In this document: positions 34,378 to 43,093 of the stretch, in pieces | How positions within the stretch are numbered: position 1 is the stretch's first letter | Layout of the letters: each line of letters opens with the position of its first letter | DNA from: Leifsonia sp. 466MF | GTDB taxonomy: Bacteria > Actinomycetota > Actinomycetes > Actinomycetales > Microbacteriaceae | DNA: 64,000 nucleotides | Direction of reading: 5' to 3' | Assembly (NCBI RefSeq): GCF_900100265.1 | Contig: NZ_LT629696.1 | Location: forward strand, 2,976,001-3,040,000 | Notes under the pieces: generated by a model | Seen by the model: the letters and a program-made list of their open reading frames with translations, nothing else | Databases searched by the model: none | Told to the model about the DNA's origin: nothing | Position numbers and translations under genes: made by a program

Positions 34378-35561
34378 TGCTGGTCTCCCTTGGTATCGGT
34401 TGTTTCTGGAGCGTCTGTGCTCGTTGGAGCGTCTGTGGGGGCCTGCGGCCCGGTGTGGATGCGGCGGCCGGCCGGTCGCACGGCACCGAGCCCGTAGGCG
34501 ACGGCGTTCTCGGAGCGCCGTTCGGTCGCCTCTGCGTCGTCCGCGTACAGCCAGCACTTCGCCCACTGGCCCTCCTCGAGGGCGAAGGCGGGCGGCGCGT
34601 CCGTGCGGCACCGCTCCATCGCGAACGGGCAGCGCGGGTGGAACCGGCAGCCGGTGGGCGGGTCGATCAGGCTCGGCGGCTGCCCGATGTCGCGTGGCCG
34701 TGCCTCGTCGGGACGCGACGGATCCGGTGCCGAGGCGATGAGCAGCTGCGTGTACGGATGCGCTGCCTTCTGGGTGACCGTCTCGCTCGGGCCGGCCTCG
34801 ACGAGCTGTCCCGCGTACATGACGCTGGTGTCCTCGGCGAAGTAGCGGGCGGACGCGATGTCGTGGGTCACGTACAGCAGCGCGACGCCGCGCTCCTCCA
34901 CCAGCCGGCGCAGCAGGTTGAGCACGCCGAGGCGGATGGACACGTCGAGGCTCGACACCGGCTCGTCGGCGAGGAAGACATCGGGGTCGGCGGCGAGCGC
35001 CCGCGCGATCGAGATGCGCTGCAGCTGACCGCCCGACAGTTCGTGCGGGTACTTCTCCGTGAACTGGCGCGCCGGCCGCAGACTCACCTGTGCCAGCAGG
35101 TCGTCGATGATGCGCCGCTGGGCGGCGCCGTCGGCCTTCGGGTGATGGATGCGCACGGCGCGCGTCAGGGTGCGCGCGATCGTGGCGACCGGGTTGAACG
35201 ACCCGAACGGGTCCTGCAGGATCAGCTGCACCTTGCTGACGTGCGCCCGGAACGACGCCCCGCCCTTCACCCGGACCGGCTTGCCGCGGTACAGGATCTC
35301 TCCCGACGTCACCGGATGCAGCTGCGCCAGCAGCCGGGCGAAGGTCGACTTGCCCGATCCGGACTCGCCGACGAGCGCCATGATCCGCCCGGCGTAGAGG
35401 GCGAGCGACACGTCGTCGGCGGCGTGGACGACGCGGCGCGGACCGCGACGGAACGGCGAGCTGTGCACCGTGAAGTGCTTGGTGACGTGACGCGCCTCCA
35501 GCAGGGGCGCATCCTCACCGGAGGGTGCGACCTCCTGCGGCGCGGTCTCGATGGTGGTCAT
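34374..35561 (-). CDS. ABC transporter ATP-binding protein, DppF-like
   Basis: A 395-residue ATPase. Walker A GESGSGKST (about residue 70), Q-loop LILQDPFGSFNP, signature LSGGQLQRISIARAL, Walker B VFLADEPVSSLD. Beyond the ATPase domain it has the Cys-rich extension CRFHPRCPFAMERC typical of peptide-type ABC ATPases, then a Thr/Asp/Pro-rich tail with a repeated TDAP unit encoded by a direct DNA repeat near 34405-34435. ATG 35561 overlaps the upstream stop. The reading frame stays open far upstream, but that part is antisense-like and not coding. Confidence 0.88.
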   Translation of the reverse strand: MTTIETAPQEVAPSGEDAPLLEARHVTKHFTVHSSPFRRGPRRVVHAADDVSLALYAGRIMALVGESGSGKSTFARLLAQLHPVTSGEILYRGKPVRVKGGASFRAHVSKVQLILQDPFGSFNPVATIARTLTRAVRIHHPKADGAAQRRIIDDLLAQVSLRPARQFTEKYPHELSGGQLQRISIARALAADPDVFLADEPVSSLDVSIRLGVLNLLRRLVEERGVALLYVTHDIASARYFAEDTSVMYAGQLVEAGPSETVTQKAAHPYTQLLIASAPDPSRPDEARPRDIGQPPSLIDPPTGCRFHPRCPFAMERCRTDAPPAFALEEGQWAKCWLYADDAEATERRSENAVAYGLGAVRPAGRRIHTGPQAPTDAPTSTDAPETTDTKGDQQ

Positions 35562-37639
35562 CGGGCATCCTCCATTCGGGCGTGCGGAAGTTCGGCGACG
35601 GCGTCCGGCGTCCGGTTCGGCGCAGAACCGTCCCCCTCGTAGAGCAGGCAGGCGGCTTCCGCCTGCCGCCACTCGGCCGGTCCTGCCAGCGGGATGAGCG
35701 GGGGAACGACCTCGACGCAGCGGTCGAACGCGAGCGGGCAGCGGGGCGCGAAGGCGCATCCCGTCGGCAGCTTGCGGAGGTCCGGCGGCGACCCGGGGAT
35801 GCCGGCGAGCTCGCGCTTCGGGCCGGACAGGGTCGGGAACGACGCCAGCAGCCCCTGACTGTAGGGATGCCGCGGGTTCCGGTAGAACTCGTCCGCGTCC
35901 GCGAGCTCCACCACGCGTCCGGCGTACATGACCGCGATGGTGTCCGAGAGCTCGATGAGCAGCGAGAGGTCGTGGGTGATGAACACGACGGCGAAGCCCA
36001 GCCGGTCCTTCAGCTCGATGATCTTCTCGATGATCTGGCGCTGGATGACGACGTCGAGCGCCGTGGTGGGCTCGTCCATCACGATGATCTCGGGGTCGAG
36101 GGCGAGCCCCACCGCGATCATGGCGCGCTGCCGCATCCCACCGGAGAGTTCGTGCGGGTAGGCGTTCACCCGGTCGGTCTGGATGCCGACGAGCCCGAGC
36201 AGCTCGACCACGCGTGCGGCGCGATCCGCGGCCGACAGGTCGGGTCGATGTGCGCGGAGCACGTCGTCGAGCTGCGCGCCGACCGTCAGCACGGGGTTGA
36301 GCGCGTGCATGGCCGACTGGAACACGATGGACAGCTCGTCCCACCGGAAGTCGCGCAGCTCGCTCTCGCTCATCCGCAGGATGTCGATGGTCGAGCCGTC
36401 GGAGTTCGTGTAGAGGATCCCGCCGCCGGTGATCTGCGCGGGCGGCTTGTGCAGCCGTGTGATGGCGTAGGCCAGCGTCGACTTGCCCGACCCGGACTCC
36501 CCCGCGATGCCGAGGACCTCGCCCCGGCGGAGCGTCAGCGACACGTCGTTGACGGCCGGCGTCACCGAGTTCTCGCCGACGTAGTCGACGTGCAGGTTCT
36601 CGATCTTCAGGATGACGTCGCTGGTCACCGGGTCGTACGGCTGGTGGGGCGGACGCTGGCCGCGCACCCGGGCCGGCCCCCGCACGATCTTCGCCCGCTG
36701 CGCACGCACCTGCGCCCGCTGCGCCTTCCTGGTGCCGATGCCCGCCTGGCGCAGCCGCGGGTTGATGAACTCGTCGATCCCGAAGTTCACGAGCGACAGC
36801 CCGGTGCCGAGCAGCGCGATCGCGAGCCCGGCGGGGACGAACCACCACCAGGAGCCGGTCAGCATCGCGCTCGAGACCTGCGCCCAGTAGAGGATGGTGC
36901 CCCACGACCACTCGGTCACGTTCGTCAGCCCGAGGAACGCGAGACTCGCCTGCGTGAGGATCGCGCCGGTGACCGTTCCGAGGAAGCTCGCGGCGATGAC
37001 GGCGATCTGGTTCGGGAAGATGTCGCGGAAGATGATGCTGGACGTGCGCTCGCCGGTCGCCCTGGCCGCTTCGACGAAGTCGCGTTTGCGCAACGACAGG
37101 GTCTGCGCCCGCAGCACGCGAGCGCCCCACGCCCATCCCGTGATCGAGATCACCAGGATGATGCCGAGCGACCCCGACTTCGGCAGGTAGGAGGCGAGGA
37201 TGACCGTCAGGGGCAGGGCGGGGATGACCAGGAACACGTTGGCGAGCAGCGACAGCAGTTCGTCCGAGAGCCCGCCGAGGTAGCCGGCGGCCAGACCGAC
37301 GAGCACAGACAGCACGGTCGCGACGATCGCCGCACCGACGCCGACGAGCAGCGAGATCTGCGTGCCGTACAGCATCTGCGACAGCACGTCCTGGCCGGTC
37401 TGCGTCGTGCCCAGCCAGTGCTCCGGGCTCGGCGGCTGCAGGGTCGCCTTGCTGACCGCCGACGGGTCGTACGGCGCCACCCAGGGGCCGATGATCCCGA
37501 AGATGCAGAAGACGGCGGTGATGACGATGCCGGTGAGGGTCCAGGGACGGCGGAAGGCGCGCATCCACGCGAAGCGGGATGTCGGGGTGTCCGTCTCGGC
37601 GTTCTCCGCTTCGACGGCGGTGGCGGCGGCGATGGCCAT
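35558..37639 (-). CDS. Fused ABC permease and ATP-binding protein (DppC-DppD fusion)
   Basis: A 693-residue single polypeptide. Residues 1-300 are a DppC-like permease (helix near 35-55, PEHWLGTTQTGQDVLSQ, contact loop DFVEAARATGERTSSIIF). Residues 300-345 are an Arg/Ala-rich linker. Residues 345-693 are a DppD-like ATPase with Walker A GESGSGKST, signature LSGGMRQRAMIAV, Walker B EIIVMDEPTTALD and the Cys-rich end CAFAPRCPLAFDRC. The equivalent genes in the first transporter are separate and overlap by 4 bp at the same point. Such fusions occur in other actinobacteria. Confidence 0.9.
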   Translation of the reverse strand: MAIAAATAVEAENAETDTPTSRFAWMRAFRRPWTLTGIVITAVFCIFGIIGPWVAPYDPSAVSKATLQPPSPEHWLGTTQTGQDVLSQMLYGTQISLLVGVGAAIVATVLSVLVGLAAGYLGGLSDELLSLLANVFLVIPALPLTVILASYLPKSGSLGIILVISITGWAWGARVLRAQTLSLRKRDFVEAARATGERTSSIIFRDIFPNQIAVIAASFLGTVTGAILTQASLAFLGLTNVTEWSWGTILYWAQVSSAMLTGSWWWFVPAGLAIALLGTGLSLVNFGIDEFINPRLRQAGIGTRKAQRAQVRAQRAKIVRGPARVRGQRPPHQPYDPVTSDVILKIENLHVDYVGENSVTPAVNDVSLTLRRGEVLGIAGESGSGKSTLAYAITRLHKPPAQITGGGILYTNSDGSTIDILRMSESELRDFRWDELSIVFQSAMHALNPVLTVGAQLDDVLRAHRPDLSAADRAARVVELLGLVGIQTDRVNAYPHELSGGMRQRAMIAVGLALDPEIIVMDEPTTALDVVIQRQIIEKIIELKDRLGFAVVFITHDLSLLIELSDTIAVMYAGRVVELADADEFYRNPRHPYSQGLLASFPTLSGPKRELAGIPGSPPDLRKLPTGCAFAPRCPLAFDRCVEVVPPLIPLAGPAEWRQAEAACLLYEGDGSAPNRTPDAVAELPHARMEDAR

Positions 37640-37645
37640 GTCAGC

Positions 37646-38620
37646 TCAGCTCTCTCGTGTGCGGGGGTCGAGGAAGACGTACATGAGGTCGGCGAGGAGG
37701 TTCGCGACCAGGACGGTGATCGTGATCACCAGGAAGATGCCCTGCATGAGCGGGTAGTCCTGGGCCTGCGCCGCCTTGAACAGCACCGTGCCGATCCCGG
37801 GGTAGTTGAAGACGACCTCGGTCACGATCGAGCCGCCCACCACGAAACCGAGCGACATCGCGAAGCTCGAGAACGACGGGAGGATGGCGTTGCGCGCCGC
37901 GTAGCTGAACATCACGCGCCGCTTCGGGAGGCCCTTCGCCTCCGCCAGCCGGACGTAGTCCTCGCTGAGGGTCGTGACCATCATGTTGCGCATCCCGATC
38001 AGCCAGCCGCCGATCGAGGCGACGACGATGGTGAGCGCCGGGAGGACCGCGTAGTACGTGGCGCTGCCGATGAAGCCCAGGTTCCAGCCGATCGTCTCGG
38101 TCACCGAATAGCCCCCGGAGAGCGGGAACCAGTGCAGGACGATCGAGAAGATCAGGACGACGCAGATCGCGAACCAGAAGTACGGGATGCTCGACAGCAG
38201 TGTCGTGAACGGGATGAGGCCGTCCAGCCACGAGCCCCGCTTCCAGCCCACGATCATTCCGAGCCCGGTTCCGATGAGGAAGCCGAGCACCGTGCACACC
38301 GTGATGAGCACGAGCGTCCAGCCGATGCTGCTCGCCAGCACGTCCGACACCGGGGTCGGATAGTACGCGTACGACGTGCCGAAATTGCCCGTGAACAGGT
38401 TCTTCCAGTAGTCGAGATACTGCTGCCACAGGCTCGCGTCGCTCTGGCCGAACAGCACGCGGAGCGCTTGGATGGCGTCCGGCGACAGCTTGCCGTGGAA
38501 CTTGGCGATCAGCGCGTCGGCCGGACTTCCCGGCATGATGCGCGGGAGCAGGAAGTTGAGGCTGATCGCCGCCCAGGCGGTGATCAGGTAGAAGACGGCT
38601 CGTCTCAGGAGCACTCTCAT
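37646..38620 (-). CDS. ABC transporter permease, DppB-like
   Basis: A 324-residue permease with N-terminal helix VFYLITAWAAISLNFLLPR, the PGSPADALIAK segment, about six helices and contact loop EDYVRLAEAKGLPKRRVMF. It ends VFLDPRTRES. It resembles the permease at 25356 throughout (shared YYPTP and GWxRGSWxD segments). ATG 38620 overlaps the ThuA stop by 4 bp. It pairs with the permease half of the fused protein 7 bp downstream. Confidence 0.88.
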   Translation of the reverse strand: MRVLLRRAVFYLITAWAAISLNFLLPRIMPGSPADALIAKFHGKLSPDAIQALRVLFGQSDASLWQQYLDYWKNLFTGNFGTSYAYYPTPVSDVLASSIGWTLVLITVCTVLGFLIGTGLGMIVGWKRGSWLDGLIPFTTLLSSIPYFWFAICVVLIFSIVLHWFPLSGGYSVTETIGWNLGFIGSATYYAVLPALTIVVASIGGWLIGMRNMMVTTLSEDYVRLAEAKGLPKRRVMFSYAARNAILPSFSSFAMSLGFVVGGSIVTEVVFNYPGIGTVLFKAAQAQDYPLMQGIFLVITITVLVANLLADLMYVFLDPRTRES

Positions 38621-39321
38621 GGGCGGTCGGTGTCCTCCGCGTCGATCGGGCGGGTGGTGGGTGCGGCCTCTGCGGCCGTCCGTGCGGGCTGGGCGAGCCA
38701 GCGCGCCGCGTTCGTGACGAGCCGGCGGACCTCCGTCGACCCCCAGGCCCGCAGGTCGTGGCCGAACTGCAGGTAGCAGACGCGTCCGCGTCCGTAGGCG
38801 TGCGCGGTCACCAGCGGCTCGCGCCCGTACGGGGCATCGCGCCAAGCCAGCACATCCACGCCCGGCTCGACGGCGAGGCGGTAGTGCTCGTGCTCCAGCT
38901 CGAACGGTTCGACGCCCTCCGTCACCGGATGCGGCGCCAGGCCGACGGCGAACCGGGACTCGTGGGGGCGCGGACCGTGGTCGAGGTACCGCGCGCCGAT
39001 CACCGGCACGAGCGCGTCGTCCTCGAGGTACGCCGTGGAGTGGACGGCGAGCAGTCCTGCGCCGCCGGCCACCGCGCGCACGAGTCCCCGGCGGGCGTCG
39101 TCGTCGAGCTCGCCGGCGGCGCGATAGAGGGCGATGACGTCGTCCGGCGCGTGCGGGCCGGATGCGGAAGCCGGTTCGCGCAGCGACCCCGCGCCGATGC
39201 GCACGCGAGTGGCGAGACCTTCGTCGGCCAGCATCGCCTGGAGCTCGACGCCCGCGCCGAAGAGGTCTTCGTAGACGTCGTCGCCCACGAGCATGACCGT
39301 CGCCGTTCCCATCCGCGTCAC
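38617..39321 (-). CDS. ThuA-like domain protein
   Basis: A 234-residue ThuA-fold protein. GTG 39321 is chosen because it overlaps the Gfo stop as GTGA and because the first 15 residues then align gap-free with the paralogue at 31980 (VTR...LVGDD against MTR...VNGDD). Further shared segments are GLLAVHSTAYLED and the C-terminal GRVCYLQFGHDLRAW. Its C-terminal 20 residues are low-complexity. It is second in the operon, after a Gfo dehydrogenase, the pairing seen for ThuA/ThuB in trehalose oxidation. Confidence 0.82.
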   Translation of the reverse strand: MTRMGTATVMLVGDDVYEDLFGAGVELQAMLADEGLATRVRIGAGSLREPASASGPHAPDDVIALYRAAGELDDDARRGLVRAVAGGAGLLAVHSTAYLEDDALVPVIGARYLDHGPRPHESRFAVGLAPHPVTEGVEPFELEHEHYRLAVEPGVDVLAWRDAPYGREPLVTAHAYGRGRVCYLQFGHDLRAWGSTEVRRLVTNAARWLAQPARTAAEAAPTTRPIDAEDTDRP

Positions 39322-40397
39322 CACGTCGACCGCAGTTCGCCCACCGGCGACCACAGTCCCTCGTCGAGCCCGCTGAGCAGGGCGTTGTCGTACACCCGGA
39401 GCGGCAGCCCGACGCGGCCCCGCGACCGGCTGCTCTCGTAGGTCGCGAAGACGATGGCCGCGCCGGCGAGAGCGTGGCGCGCGGCCAGAACCGGCTCCTC
39501 GCCGGTCTGCAGGCCGTCGACCAGATCGGCGACGGCCTCGCGGGTGCAGGCGAAGATGGCCGGATCGATCCCGTGGTCCCAGGTCGACGGATCGCTCGCG
39601 TACGGGGACGCGAAGCGCATGCCGTCGACCCCGAACCGCTGGACGATGCACTCCTGGCCGTTCACGACGATCCTGCCGCGGCTGCCCTGCAGGATCAGCC
39701 CGAGGTTGTTCTCGCGGTTCAGGATGGGCGTGGCCGGCTCACGACCGGTCGCGATGGTCGCGCGGACGCCGTCGGACCAGGCGACCTGCGTCAGCGACGA
39801 CGTCTCCACGAACGCGCCGTAGACGTAGCGGTTGGTGCTGACATCGATCTGTCCGAGCACCCACTCGGCCGGCTCGTCGTGCCGGTAGAACAGCGCGAGG
39901 TCGACGATGTGGCTGCCCCAGTCGAAGAGGTTCGGGCAGTAGCCCTCGATGCTGACCAGCTCGCCGATGGCGCCGTCGTCGAGCTGGGCCCGGGCGAAGC
40001 GGTGCACCGGCTCGAACCGGCGCTGCAGATTGACGGTCAGCTTGACGCCTGCATCGGCCGCACGCTCGGTCATCGCGACGGCATCGCCATAGCTGAGCGC
40101 GAAGGGCTTCTCGCAGTGGATGGCGCGGACACCCGCGTCGATCGCCGCGTCGACCACGGCGCGGCGGAAGGCGGGAGGCGTGCACACGCTCACGATGTCC
40201 GGTCGCTCCTCGCGCAGCATCGCCGAGACGTCGGAGTAGCTCCGCGGAATTCCGAGTTCGGTCGCGAGCCGGTCGGCCGCGCCGCTGTCGACATCGGCGA
40301 CCCCGACGAGTCGCACCCGCTCGTCGGCCTGGTAGGCGGCGGCGTGGACCCGGCCCTGCCCACCGGCGGCGACGACGACCGCAGAGTACGTCTGCAT
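39318..40397 (-). CDS. Gfo/Idh/MocA family oxidoreductase
   Basis: A 359-residue dehydrogenase and first gene of the second large operon. N-terminus YSAVVVAAGGQGRVHAAAYQ has a variant Gly-rich loop (AAGGQG). The EKP motif is AIHCEKPFALSYGDA, and the catalytic region is NLFDWGSHIVDLALF with Asp and His. ATG 40397 is chosen with GGAG six to seven nt upstream; ATG 40409 is the alternative. It probably oxidises the imported glycoside or a product of it. It is divergent from the MDR dehydrogenase at 40618. Confidence 0.86.
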   Translation of the reverse strand: MQTYSAVVVAAGGQGRVHAAAYQADERVRLVGVADVDSGAADRLATELGIPRSYSDVSAMLREERPDIVSVCTPPAFRRAVVDAAIDAGVRAIHCEKPFALSYGDAVAMTERAADAGVKLTVNLQRRFEPVHRFARAQLDDGAIGELVSIEGYCPNLFDWGSHIVDLALFYRHDEPAEWVLGQIDVSTNRYVYGAFVETSSLTQVAWSDGVRATIATGREPATPILNRENNLGLILQGSRGRIVVNGQECIVQRFGVDGMRFASPYASDPSTWDHGIDPAIFACTREAVADLVDGLQTGEEPVLAARHALAGAAIVFATYESSRSRGRVGLPLRVYDNALLSGLDEGLWSPVGELRSTW

Positions 40398-40449
40398 GTG
40401 CTTCTCCATTGAACTTCTCGGGTGCCGAATCGGCTGCGGGGTGGACCCG

Positions 40450-40472
40450 ACTGTATCCCAGATCGATACCAC
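40450..40472 (-). promoter_or_regulatory. Promoter region of the second large operon with TGGTATCG site
   Basis: On the minus strand TACAGT (40450-40455) is a candidate -10 box. Just upstream lies GTGGTATCGATC, with TGGTATCG at 40464-40471, an octamer also found before the GH9 gene. It sits where a repressor would cover the spacer between -35 and -10. A clear -35 box is not visible. Confidence 0.45.
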
Positions 40473-40605
40473 CCAATGCCAGACTAAGACAGAATGTGAG
40501 CGGTAACAAGAGATGGTTTCTTCGTTTACGCGGTCGAAACAATGTGTGACCGGTTTTCATCGACCCGAGCGCGCATCCACATAAGACCACAACGGACCAC
40601 CGCGC

Positions 40606-40611
40606 TACACT
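40606..40611 (+). promoter_or_regulatory. -10 box of a leaderless MDR gene transcript
   Basis: TACACT ends six nt before ATG 40618, the spacing of leaderless actinobacterial messages. There is no ribosome site in front of the ATG. Confidence 0.6.
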
Positions 40612-40617
40612 GCTCGC

Positions 40618-41568
40618 ATGCTGATCAGCCGTGTCGTCGCCGCCCGCACCTCCCGCATCGAGGAGGCCCCCACTCCGGAGCCGCACCCCGGCCAGGTGCT
40701 CGTCGAAATCGTCGCCAGCGGCGTGTGCACTTCCGACCTCTCCCCATGGCTGCGGGGACCGGGAGACGGCGGCGAGCCCATCGAGCTGGGGCACGAGATC
40801 TCCGGCCGCGTCGTCGCCGTGGGATCCTCCGCGTCGCGCTGGAAGGAGGGCGAGTTCGTGACCGGCCTCGGCGGCCCCGGCTTCGCGACCCACGCCCTCC
40901 TGGAGGAGGACCTGCTCCTTCCCGTCCCCGCCGGGATCGAGCCGGCTCACGCCATCGGAGAGCCGATCGCGACACTCGAGGAGGCGATCTCCCGCACCCC
41001 GCTCAGCCCCGGCGCCCGCGTGGCGATCGTCGGACTGGGATTCATGGGTCTCGGGCTGCTGCAGCTCGCGCTGGCCCGAGCACCGCGCACCGTCATCGCC
41101 GTCGACCCCAACCCGGAGGCGCGGGAGCGCGCACTCGCCCTCGGCGCCGCGGTCGCCCTGCACCCGGACGAGGTCGCCGCATTCGTGGATGCCGCCGAGG
41201 GTGCCGGGACCGCCGACCCCCGCGCCGACGTCGTGCTGGAGGCGACCGGGGTGACGCCGGGACTCGCCACCGCATCCCTGCTGGTCCGGCCCTTCGGCAC
41301 CCTGTGCGTCGTCGGATACCACCACGCGGGCACCGCCCCCTTCGACATGGAGCTCTGGTACAAGGGCGCGACGGTGGTCAACGGCTTCTGCCCGGACCAT
41401 CCGCGCGTCATGCGGGCGATGCGGGATGCCCTGGCGCAGGTCGCCTCGCGCGGGTTCACCTTCGCGCCGCTGATCACGCATCGCTTCGCGCTCGACGGGG
41501 TGGATGCGGCCTACGAGCTGATGGCCCAGCGTGCCTCCGGATTCGTGAAGGCCGTCATCGAGCCGTGA
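40618..41568 (+). CDS. Zinc-type alcohol/polyol dehydrogenase (MDR family)
   Basis: A 316-residue medium-chain dehydrogenase. The catalytic zinc ligands fit Cys in ASGVCTSDLSPW and His-Glu in ELGHEISGRVVAVG; the Rossmann motif is VAIVGLGFMGLGLLQLA. The four-Cys structural zinc lobe is absent and the protein is shorter than the usual 340-350 residues. It is divergent from the Gfo-led operon with 220 bp between. Relatives oxidise polyols or sugar alcohols, which would fit the neighbourhood, but no specific substrate is supported. Confidence 0.82.
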   Translation: MLISRVVAARTSRIEEAPTPEPHPGQVLVEIVASGVCTSDLSPWLRGPGDGGEPIELGHEISGRVVAVGSSASRWKEGEFVTGLGGPGFATHALLEEDLLLPVPAGIEPAHAIGEPIATLEEAISRTPLSPGARVAIVGLGFMGLGLLQLALARAPRTVIAVDPNPEARERALALGAAVALHPDEVAAFVDAAEGAGTADPRADVVLEATGVTPGLATASLLVRPFGTLCVVGYHHAGTAPFDMELWYKGATVVNGFCPDHPRVMRAMRDALAQVASRGFTFAPLITHRFALDGVDAAYELMAQRASGFVKAVIEP

Positions 41569-41607
41569 GCCCGGTGGGGCGCCCGCCGTCGCTTCCGAAA
41601 ATTTCTC

Positions 41608-41655
41608 TTTACCAATCGCGCACCAAAGCTATACATTCCCGGGTAACCGCTTTCC
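41608..41655 (+). promoter_or_regulatory. Promoter and LacI-type operator of the APC permease gene
   Basis: TTTACC (41608-41613) and TATACA (41630-41635) are 16 nt apart. GGTAACCGCTTTCC at 41642-41655 differs in one base from the operator core GGTAAGCGCTTTCC at 671-688 and lies at the expected transcription start. This links the gene to the regulon at the left end of the window. Confidence 0.55.
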
Positions 41656-41677
41656 GGCTTCGACGAAGGGCACACCC

Positions 41678-43069
41678 GTGACCACCACCTCCCGACCCTC
41701 GAGCACCGCCGCTCCCGCCGGTCCGCGACTGAAGCGTAGCCTGGGCACGCCGTCCCTCCTGCTCTTCGGCCTGGCCTACATGCTGCCGCTCGCCGTCTTC
41801 ACCACCTACGGTCTCGTCACCGAGACCACCGGCGGCCACCTCGCCGGCGCCTACTTCGTCACGACGATCGCGATGCTGTTCACCGCCGGCAGCTACGCCA
41901 GCATGGTGCGGGCCTACCCCGTCGCCGGGTCCGCCTACACGTACACGCAGCGCACCTTCGGCCGCCATCTCGGCTTCCTGACCGGGTGGACGCTGCTCCT
42001 CGACTACCTCGCCCTCCCCCTGCTCAACTACCTCGTCATCGGCATCTACCTCAATGCGGCCTTCCCCGCGGTTCCGGCGTGGGTGTGGGTGGTCGGATCG
42101 GTGGTCGTCGTCACCCTGCTGAACGTGATCGGCATCACCCTGGTGTCGAGCGCCAACCTGGCGCTCGTCGGAGTCCAGATCGTCTTCATCGTCGTCTTCG
42201 TGGCCACCGGGATCGCGTACCTCTCGGGCGGGGCGACCGTCCCGAACCTGCTCGACCCGTTCTTCTCGGGCAACACGACGCTGGGCGGAATCGCCGCTGG
42301 CGCCGCCATCCTGGCGCTCGCGTTCCTCGGCTTCGACGCCGTCTCGACCCTCAGCGAGGAGGCGAAGGACGCCAGGAAGAGCATCCCACGCGCGATCATC
42401 CTGTGCACCCTGGTCGGCGGCCTGCTCTTCATCGTCACCGCCTACGTCGCCGGGTTGGTCTTCCCCGACTTCACGAACTTCACCGACACCGACTCCGCTC
42501 CGCTCGACGTGATGACGCGGATCGGCGGCGGAGCCCTGTTCACGTTCTTCACCGCCGCCTACATCGCCGGCAGCTTCGCCTCTGCGATGACATCGCAGGC
42601 CAGTGTCGCGCGCATCCTGTTCGCCATGGGCCGCGACGGCCAGCTGCCACGCCGCGTGTTCGCCGCCATCCACCCGCGCTTCAAGACGCCGTGGCTGTCG
42701 GTGCTCATCGTCGGCGTTGTCGGTCTCATCGGCGCACTGCTCCTGCCGCTGGACGTCGCCGCATCGGTGATCTCCTTCGGCGCGCTCGTCGCCTTCAGCT
42801 TCGTGAACCTCGCCGTGATCAAGCACTACCTGATCGACCAGCACGAGCGGGGAACGCGTGCCGTGCTGGCGCACCTGGTGGCGCCGCTGATCGGTTTCGC
42901 CCTCACCGTCTGGCTCTGGACCAGCCTCTCCCTGACGACGTTCATCGCCGGCGGGATCTGGGTGCTGATCGGCGTCGTCCTGCTCGCGATCCTCACCTCC
43001 GGCTTCCGGCGCAAGCCGCCCGCGATGGACTTCTCGGAGGAGGACCCTGCACCTCTCCCGGAGGCCTGA
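41678..43069 (+). CDS. APC-superfamily amino-acid/polyamine permease
   Basis: A 463-residue transporter with about 12 helices. The first helix segment LGTPSLLLFGLAYMLPLAVF and SAYTYTQRTFGRHLGFLTGW resemble the putrescine importer PuuP group; the conserved loop SEEAKDARKSIPRAI follows helix 6. The start is GTG 41678 with GAAGGG seven nt upstream. It could bring in an amine for the copper amine oxidase encoded 20 kb away, but its operator ties it instead to the left-end regulon, so the partner is uncertain. It ends 24 bp from the convergent GH9 gene. Confidence 0.87.
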   Translation: MTTTSRPSSTAAPAGPRLKRSLGTPSLLLFGLAYMLPLAVFTTYGLVTETTGGHLAGAYFVTTIAMLFTAGSYASMVRAYPVAGSAYTYTQRTFGRHLGFLTGWTLLLDYLALPLLNYLVIGIYLNAAFPAVPAWVWVVGSVVVVTLLNVIGITLVSSANLALVGVQIVFIVVFVATGIAYLSGGATVPNLLDPFFSGNTTLGGIAAGAAILALAFLGFDAVSTLSEEAKDARKSIPRAIILCTLVGGLLFIVTAYVAGLVFPDFTNFTDTDSAPLDVMTRIGGGALFTFFTAAYIAGSFASAMTSQASVARILFAMGRDGQLPRRVFAAIHPRFKTPWLSVLIVGVVGLIGALLLPLDVAASVISFGALVAFSFVNLAVIKHYLIDQHERGTRAVLAHLVAPLIGFALTVWLWTSLSLTTFIAGGIWVLIGVVLLAILTSGFRRKPPAMDFSEEDPAPLPEA

Positions 43070-43093
43070 GGGCCACGTCTTCCGGTCGGCTGC

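Noticed and set aside
34374..37568. Minus-strand open frame of 1064 codons ending in the DppF-like ATPase
   Set aside because: Only the part from ATG 35561 has ABC motifs. The upstream part is out of frame with the fused permease-ATPase and is not protein-like.
35525..38776. Plus-strand open frame of more than 1000 codons opposite the second importer
   Set aside because: Antisense to three well-defined ABC genes and compositionally biased; no ribosome site or domain.
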